Source: an uncultured Lachnospiraceae bacterium (lineage in GTDB: Bacteria > Bacillota_A > Clostridia > Lachnospirales > Lachnospiraceae). Taken from it: 8,591 nucleotides of DNA. The translations under genes were made by a program, and so were the position numbers. The notes beneath the pieces were generated by a model. The model ran no database searches. It was not told where the DNA came from and saw nothing but the letters and a program-made list of their open reading frames with translations. The stretch spans positions 1-8,591 of the forward strand of contig CACYDL010000165.1 in NCBI GenBank assembly GCA_902773195.1, given 5' to 3'. Below, in pieces: positions 5,331 to 8,591 of this stretch. Within the stretch, counting starts at the first letter, position 1; each line of letters begins with the position of its first letter.

Positions 5331-6620
5331 TCAGCGGCCGTCGGAATAGACCGCGCGGCCTCCCGCGATCGTGAGCACCGTCCTGCCGTAGACGTCCCGC
5401 CCGCCGAAGGGCGTGTTTCTTCCCTTGGAGCGGAAGTTCGCGGGATTGATCCTGTGGGAGGTCCGGAAGTCAAAGACCGACACGTCGGCCGGTGCGCCCG
5501 GCGTTAGCGTTCCCGCGGGAATTCCCAGGATGCGGGCGGGGTTCAGGCACATTTTCTCCGCCATCTGCATCAGGGTGATGACGCCTCCCTTCACCAGCTC
5601 CGTGTAGGTGAGGGCGACCGAGGTCTCCAGGCCCACGATGCCGAAGGGGGACCTGAGGAATCCCCTGCTCTTCTCCTCTTCGCCGTGGGGCGCGTGATCC
5701 GTGCTGATCACTTCAAAGGTCCCGTCGCTTAGGCCTTCCTTCAGGGCCTCGAGGTCCTCCCTCGTGCGAAGGGGCGGATTCATCTTGAAATTGGCGTCGT
5801 CTCCGGGGATATCCTCCGTGGTGAGGGTAAAGTGATGCGGGCACACCTCCGCGCTGACCCGGGCGCCGGCGCTCTTCGCCGCCCGCACGATCCTGGCGGA
5901 CGCCGCCGTGGAGCAGTGGCAGAGATGAATCCTCGTGCCTGCCTCGGCGGCGAGGATCACGTCCCGCGCCGCGATCACGTCCTCGGCGGAGTTGGGGATG
6001 CCGGGAAGGCCCAGCCTCCGGGCGCAGGCGTCGTCGTTCATGACGCCCCCGCGTACCAGGCCGATCTCCTCGCAGTGATCCGCCACCAGCCCGTCCCGGG
6101 CTCCGATCCTGACCAGCGCCTGTCTCATAAGCTCCGGATCCATGACGGACTTGCCGTCCTCGGAGAACGCCCTGACGCCGCTGTCGCAGAGATATTCGAT
6201 GTCCACCAGCGCCTCGCCGCGCATTCCCTGCGTAATGGCCGAGGACTGATAGACGTGGATGCCGGTCTCCGCCGCGGCCCGTCTCTCCACCTCCGCGGCG
6301 AGGGCGGCAGAATCCACCGGCGGAACCGTGTTGGGCATCGCGAGGAGAGAGGTGACCCCTCCGTGCGCCGCGGCTTCGCCGGCAGTACGTATTTCTTCTT
6401 TATATGTCTGTCCCGGATCGCGCAGATGCACATGAAGATCCACGATTCCGGGAAGCACGGTGAGTCCGGAGGCGTCGACGACGCTGCAGCCCGCGGGCAC
6501 GGGGAGATTCTCTCCCACTTCCGCGATGACGCCGTCCCGGATCAGCAGATCGGCAGTTCCTTCGAATTTCGTCCCGGGATCCACAACCCGGCCGTTTTTG
6601 ATCAGGATGACCGCTTCCAT
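5331..6620 (-). CDS. pyrC: Dihydroorotase
   Basis: PyrC closes N-carbamoyl-aspartate to dihydroorotate, the third step of UMP synthesis. The 429-residue length and motifs fit the type I bacterial enzymes related to PyrC of Bacillus. Metal-site landmarks are DLHVHLRDPG with H63 and H65, FSEDG with D155, DHCE with H182, LCHCS with H235, and STDHAPH with D308. D155 stands where other amidohydrolases use a carbamylated lysine, as is typical of this group. The N- and C-terminal beta parts (IKNGRVVDPG near the start, DVSVFDF near the end) are present, so the protein is complete. The ATG at 6620 follows GGGGAGGAG with a spacing of about 6. It is the first gene of the pyr series, only about 20-30 bases from a likely promoter that overlaps an operator-like palindrome. 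Confidence 0.96.
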   Translation of the reverse strand: MEAVILIKNGRVVDPGTKFEGTADLLIRDGVIAEVGENLPVPAGCSVVDASGLTVLPGIVDLHVHLRDPGQTYKEEIRTAGEAAAHGGVTSLLAMPNTVPPVDSAALAAEVERRAAAETGIHVYQSSAITQGMRGEALVDIEYLCDSGVRAFSEDGKSVMDPELMRQALVRIGARDGLVADHCEEIGLVRGGVMNDDACARRLGLPGIPNSAEDVIAARDVILAAEAGTRIHLCHCSTAASARIVRAAKSAGARVSAEVCPHHFTLTTEDIPGDDANFKMNPPLRTREDLEALKEGLSDGTFEVISTDHAPHGEEEKSRGFLRSPFGIVGLETSVALTYTELVKGGVITLMQMAEKMCLNPARILGIPAGTLTPGAPADVSVFDFRTSHRINPANFRSKGRNTPFGGRDVYGRTVLTIAGGRAVYSDGR

Positions 6621-6646
6621 GCACGCTCCTCCCCGTTTTTCTTTTT

Positions 6647-6675
6647 ATCATACACGAAACGAAAAGCGGAATAAA
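6647..6675 (-). promoter_or_regulatory. Probable promoter of the pyr operon
   Basis: Reading leftward, TATGAT (6652-6647) is a good -10. The hexamer 17 bases upstream is TTTATT (6675-6670), a weak -35. Transcription would start near 6640, leaving a leader of only about 20 bases before pyrC. That is too short for a PyrR-type antiterminator/terminator leader, and no PyrR-binding-loop-like sequence is seen. The weak -35 and the palindrome laid over the spacer suggest control by a DNA-binding protein. Confidence 0.55.
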
Positions 6676-6691
6676 GTGTTTTTTCGTTTCG
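6655..6691. promoter_or_regulatory. Perfect 11-bp inverted repeat, operator candidate for pyr
   Basis: The arms CGAAACGAAAA (6655-6665) and TTTTCGTTTCG (6681-6691) are perfect inverted copies with a 15-base centre. Each arm contains two direct CGAAA half-sites, so four in total. The left arm lies in the -10/-35 spacer of the pyr promoter, and the right arm lies just upstream of its -35. Neither strand has a T run after the stem, so a terminator is unlikely. Placement and symmetry fit a dimeric or tetrameric repressor or activator; which one is unknown. Confidence 0.6.
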
Positions 6692-6711
6692 GGGGAGGCG
6701 CTCCCTTTGTT

Positions 6712-6736
6712 CGTGGAAATTCCCCAAATTTCCGCG
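6712..6736. promoter_or_regulatory. Second palindrome between the pyr and csp promoters
   Basis: GGAAATT (6715-6721) and AATTTCC (6727-6733) are perfect inverted copies around a 5-base centre. Past one mismatch (6714/6734) two more pairs extend the arms. It ends about 18 bases upstream of the csp -35 hexamer and about 36 bases upstream of the pyr -35. It could be a binding site serving either direction. AT-rich palindromes also arise by chance, so this is weaker than the neighbouring repeat. Confidence 0.35.
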
Positions 6737-6754
6737 AAATTCAAGACATTCTCC

Positions 6755-6783
6755 TTGACTATCCGCTCAATTCCGTCTATAAT
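6755..6783 (+). promoter_or_regulatory. Strong sigma-A promoter of the cold-shock gene
   Basis: TTGACT (6755-6760), a 17-base spacer and TATAAT (6778-6783) are near-consensus. Transcription should begin near 6790, giving a leader of about 140 bases before the cold-shock protein ATG. It points away from pyrC, so the two transcription units are divergent. Confidence 0.88.
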
Positions 6784-6789
6784 GAGAAA

Positions 6790-6933
6790 GTCGATTAAGG
6801 GAAACACATAAATTCACTGTTTATTAGAGATTATGTGCGTGCGAAGCCTGTAATCTGTAATATCCGGTGAATTTTTTATTTCCCGGCAATCAACACATTA
6901 TTGTCTTTCAACAATTCTTATGGAGGTAACACG
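6790..6933 (+). promoter_or_regulatory. Long structured 5' leader of the cold-shock gene
   Basis: The leader holds a long-range stem: AAATTCAC (6810-6817) pairs perfectly with GTGAATTT (6867-6874), extended inward by a wobble and a G-C pair. Inside it AGATTA (6828-6833) pairs with TAATCT (6851-6856), extended inward by wobble pairs. An AU-rich stretch and TGGAGGT (SD, 6921-6927) follow. Long leaders that refold with temperature control csp genes in E. coli and other bacteria, so a similar role is likely but inferred. The region holds no gene of its own. Confidence 0.6.
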
Positions 6934-7134
6934 ATGAACAAGGGTACAGTCAAGTGGTTCAATGCTGAAAAGGGCTACGGCTTTATTACCGGCGAGGACG
7001 GAAAGGACGTGTTCGTACACTTCTCCGCCATCCAGGGCGAAGGCTTCAAGTCTCTGGAAGAAGGCCAGTCCGTCACATTCGACGTCGTCATGGGCGAGCG
7101 TGGACCGCAGGCGGCCAATGTTGTAAAAATGTGA
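6934..7134 (+). CDS. Cold-shock domain protein (CspA family)
   Basis: This is a 66-residue single-domain RNA/DNA-binding protein, the normal length for Csp. It acts as a cytoplasmic RNA chaperone that melts mRNA structure, often induced in the cold or needed in growth. It carries KGTVKWFN at residues 3-10, RNP1 KGYGFI at 13-18, and RNP2 VFVHF, then the usual EGQSVTFDV and GPQAANV strands. The ATG at 6934 is chosen because a full SD, GGAGGT, lies 6 bases upstream; the frame is open from a TTG at 6901, but that start would bypass the SD. The gene is monocistronic, with its own promoter, a long structured leader and a terminator 33 bases after the stop. It is less GC-rich than its neighbours, as expected for a highly expressed, constrained gene. 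Confidence 0.97.
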   Translation: MNKGTVKWFNAEKGYGFITGEDGKDVFVHFSAIQGEGFKSLEEGQSVTFDVVMGERGPQAANVVKM

Positions 7135-7140
7135 TCAGTC

Positions 7141-7163
7141 GCTGATATATAACCATATATAGC
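7141..7163 (+). other. AU-rich hairpin before the csp terminator
   Basis: ATATAT (7145-7150), loop AACC and ATATAT (7155-7160) form a stem that extends to GCT/AGC with one bulged G (7144). It lies right after the csp stop codon and upstream of the terminator hairpin. It may protect the 3' end of the message or simply be a weak structure. Confidence 0.35.
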
Positions 7164-7166
7164 AGT

Positions 7167-7199
7167 AAAAAAGGCACGGCCTGACGGCCGTGCCTTTTT
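7167..7199. terminator. Bidirectional intrinsic terminator
   Basis: GGCACGGCC (7173-7181), loop TGAC and GGCCGTGCC (7186-7194) form a perfect 9-bp GC stem flanked by A6 on the left and T5 on the right. It therefore works as a terminator in both directions. It ends the cold-shock gene on the plus strand and the small membrane protein gene (ending at 7241) on the minus strand. Confidence 0.95.
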
Positions 7200-7240
7200 G
7201 AATTCCTGCTGTTTAAGATCCTGTCAGAGAAGTCCCCTGC

Positions 7241-7504
7241 TCAGGCCGTGAAACCCGACTGGAGGCCGCTGACGTAGGTGTCGTACGCGTTCATGTCGAT
7301 CTCCACCGCTTCCGCCGCCTGCGCGGTTTCCGTATCCTGCTTTGTCACGTTGTGATAGACGGACCAGCCGAACCACGCGACAAACAGCGCGGCCACCACC
7401 GCGGCGATTCCGATCTCCAGCTGACGCATCCGCTTCTCGTGCTTCAGAATCTTATCTTTGTTTTTCTTGTATTCCTTGTAGCGATCAACTTTTTCCTGGC
7501 TCAT
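7241..7504 (-). CDS. Small single-pass membrane protein of unknown function
   Basis: The product has 87 residues. The first 30 are highly charged and basic (VDRYKEYKKNKDK and HEKRMRQLE) and probably form a cytoplasmic helix. One membrane helix follows at about 31-50 (IGIAAVVAALFVAWFGWSVY), then an outward acidic tail (EAVEIDMNAYDTYVSGL). Positive residues on the N side predict N-in topology. I know similar hypothetical proteins in Lachnospiraceae but no function. The ATG at 7504 follows AAGGAG with a 9-10 base spacing. It has its own promoter at the end of the DegV gene, a GC-rich leader of about 125 bases, and a terminator shared with the convergent csp gene, so it is likely a real, separately expressed gene. 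Confidence 0.75.
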   Translation of the reverse strand: MSQEKVDRYKEYKKNKDKILKHEKRMRQLEIGIAAVVAALFVAWFGWSVYHNVTKQDTETAQAAEAVEIDMNAYDTYVSGLQSGFTA

Positions 7505-7629
7505 TACAGCTGCTCCTTCAAACCATTCCGTCCCGGACGCCGCCGGCGCGCAAGACCGGTGTAATTATGCCGGCTGCCTCTCCGCTCCTCCGCGCGGGTG
7601 CGGAGACGGAGGCCGTTTCCCGGCTCCGA
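7505..7629 (-). promoter_or_regulatory. GC-rich structured leader of the small membrane protein gene
   Basis: The predicted transcript starts near 7629 and at once forms a hairpin at 7607-7628 (CGGAGCCG with CGGCCTCCG, one bulge). A second follows at 7588-7605 (CTCCGC with GCGGAG). Further CCGG-containing stems lie at about 7540-7575. Neither hairpin has a T tract. I recognise no known riboswitch class. The structures might instead act as a partial 3' barrier for the DegV message. Confidence 0.4.
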
Positions 7630-7635
7630 GCATTC

Positions 7636-7664
7636 ATTATACACCACAACATTTCAGATGGCAA
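7636..7664 (-). promoter_or_regulatory. Sigma-A promoter inside the end of the DegV gene
   Basis: On the minus strand TTGCCA (7664-7659), a 17-base spacer and TATAAT (7641-7636) are close to consensus. The -35 overlaps the last codons of the DegV gene. It would drive the small membrane protein gene independently of the DegV promoter. Confidence 0.8.
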
Positions 7665-8493
7665 CAATGATGCCCCCATCATTTGCGTAGATGGTGGACA
7701 GGCCGCCCGTCGGCATCATGATCACGTCGCGCACCTTCATCCGCTTCATCAGCTCGTCGCGGACGATTTCCGCGCGGTCGGGACAGTTGCAGTAGGAGAT
7801 GCCGAGGATCCTGTTCTCGGGGTCCGGCGTCCTCTCGACGATGCAGCCCACCATCTTCACGATGGCCTTGTTGATCCCCCTGGCCTGGGAGAGCTGTCCG
7901 ATGGTTCCCTCCGGCGTGCCGTAGCAGATCGGCTTGATGCCGAGGACGGTCGCCGCCAGCGCCTTCATGCGGCTCAGGCGTCCGTTTTTGCGGAGCGTCT
8001 CGAGGTTGTCGAGCACAAAATACGTGCCCTTCGTCCGGGCGAAGGCCTCCACCCTCGCGACGATCTCCCCGAAGGGAACGCCCTGCTCCTCCAGTTCCCG
8101 GATCATGAGGAGCAGAAGGGTCTCGCCGACGGAGGCAGAAACCGAGTTGAACACGTGGATCTTCGCGTCCGGGTGATCCTCGAGATACATATTCTTCGCG
8201 ACGACGGCGCTCTGGTAGGACCCGGAGAGCTCCGCCGAGAGAGTGATCGCGTAGATGTGTTCCGCCCCGCAGTCAAAGGCGTCGCAAAAGACCTGGGGCG
8301 AGGGACATGCCGTCTTCGCCACCCCGGGGTCGTCCGCGATCCGGCGGACCAGCTCCTTCTGGCTCATATGACCGTCGTCGACGATCTGCATGCCTCCGAC
8401 CGTCAGGGTCAGGGGGGCGGAAACATATTCCTCCCGGTTTTTCAGTTCCTCGGGCAATTCCCCTCCGCTGTCCAGGACTATCCGGAATTTCAT
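7654..8493 (-). CDS. DegV-family fatty-acid-binding protein
   Basis: DegV proteins bind a fatty acid between two alpha/beta domains; the FakB members present it to the FakA kinase. Whether this one partners a FakA cannot be seen, as no fakA is in the window. With the chosen ATG the protein has 279 residues, the usual length. Landmarks are the N-terminal strand FRIVLDSGGELP (D8, S9), KTACPSPQVF at 60-69, the lipid-site loop TLSAELSGSYQSA at 84-96, NSVSASVGE at 116-124, and the LETLRKNGRLS motif at 164-174. The ATG at 8493 is preferred: the protein then begins directly at the first strand, with AAGGAA about 10 bases upstream. An in-frame GTG at 8523 would add ten basic residues that family members lack. 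A promoter lies about 50 bases upstream. Confidence 0.93.
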   Translation of the reverse strand: MKFRIVLDSGGELPEELKNREEYVSAPLTLTVGGMQIVDDGHMSQKELVRRIADDPGVAKTACPSPQVFCDAFDCGAEHIYAITLSAELSGSYQSAVVAKNMYLEDHPDAKIHVFNSVSASVGETLLLLMIRELEEQGVPFGEIVARVEAFARTKGTYFVLDNLETLRKNGRLSRMKALAATVLGIKPICYGTPEGTIGQLSQARGINKAIVKMVGCIVERTPDPENRILGISYCNCPDRAEIVRDELMKRMKVRDVIMMPTGGLSTIYANDGGIIVAI

Positions 8494-8544
8494 AGGCGCT
8501 TCTTTCCTTAAAAACCGTTTCACATAGTTTCAAAAACCAGATGC

Positions 8545-8573
8545 ATCATACCACATCCGGCCCGCAAATACAA
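8545..8573 (-). promoter_or_regulatory. Extended -10 promoter of the DegV gene
   Basis: On the minus strand TTGTAT (8573-8568), a 17-base spacer ending in TGG, and TATGAT (8550-8545) form an extended -10 promoter. The start would be near 8538, giving a leader of about 45 bases. A perfect palindrome GATGCATC (8540-8547) overlaps the -10. Confidence 0.7.
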
Positions 8574-8591
8574 GTTCTCCTTGTCCGCCGG

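Noticed and set aside
4326..5507. Long open frame on the plus strand opposite pyrF
   Set aside because: It is a shadow of pyrF and of the end of pyrC, with no SD at its start and no recognisable domain.
6621..6646. PyrR-dependent attenuator before pyrC
   Set aside because: The distance from the predicted start to pyrC is about 20 bases, and no antiterminator, terminator or PyrR-loop-like sequence is seen.
6655..6691. Intrinsic terminator formed by the CGAAA inverted repeat
   Set aside because: No T run follows the stem on either strand, and a 15-base loop is large; an operator fits better.
7342..8511. Long open frame on the plus strand opposite the DegV gene
   Set aside because: It mirrors DegV and the small membrane gene, has skewed composition and would read against two mapped-looking promoters.

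Overview
The window looks like part of a chromosome from a GC-rich member of the Bacillota, most likely Lachnospiraceae or a close clostridial relative. The grounds are a PyrK/PyrDB-type (class 1B) dihydroorotate dehydrogenase, strong Shine-Dalgarno (SD) sequences of AGGAGG type, sigma-A type promoters, a VanZ-like protein, a DegV protein, and small membrane proteins of the kind common in that family. The assignment rests on gene content and protein resemblance, not on a search.

Reading leftward (minus strand) from about 6650 is one long gene series: pyrC, pyrF, pyrK, pyrD, pyrE, then a VanZ-like membrane protein, a three-helix membrane protein, an HD-domain phosphohydrolase, and the start of a gene that leaves the window at base 1 (probably an M29-type aminopeptidase). 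pyrC to pyrE cover dihydroorotase, both subunits of the NAD-linked dihydroorotate dehydrogenase, orotate phosphoribosyltransferase and OMP decarboxylase, so they carry carbamoyl-aspartate to UMP. carAB and pyrB are not in the window. Several junctions are stop/start overlaps (pyrF/pyrK, pyrK/pyrD, pyrE/vanZ-like, HD/peptidase), which suggests translational coupling. A promoter just upstream of pyrC leaves only a short leader and overlaps a perfect 11-bp inverted repeat that looks like an operator.

Between pyrD and pyrE, where the other core junctions are tight, lies a 165-bp array of 15-bp (five-codon) units, including two 45-bp copies that differ at one base. On the coding strand it stays open in the pyrD frame from the pyrD TGA to the in-frame pyrE ATG, and would encode a Pro-Pro-rich linker. 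In a second frame an ATGA overlap opens a 61-codon Arg/Gly-rich pentapeptide-repeat ORF. This is the most unusual feature of the window.

Divergent from pyrC is a cold-shock protein gene (plus strand, 6934-7134) with a near-consensus promoter, a leader of about 140 nt with a long-range stem, and a strong bidirectional terminator. Right of this, on the minus strand, are a small single-pass membrane protein with its own promoter and a GC-rich structured leader, and a DegV-family lipid-binding protein with an extended -10 promoter near the right edge. I see no rRNA, tRNA, CRISPR array, insertion sequence or phage gene.
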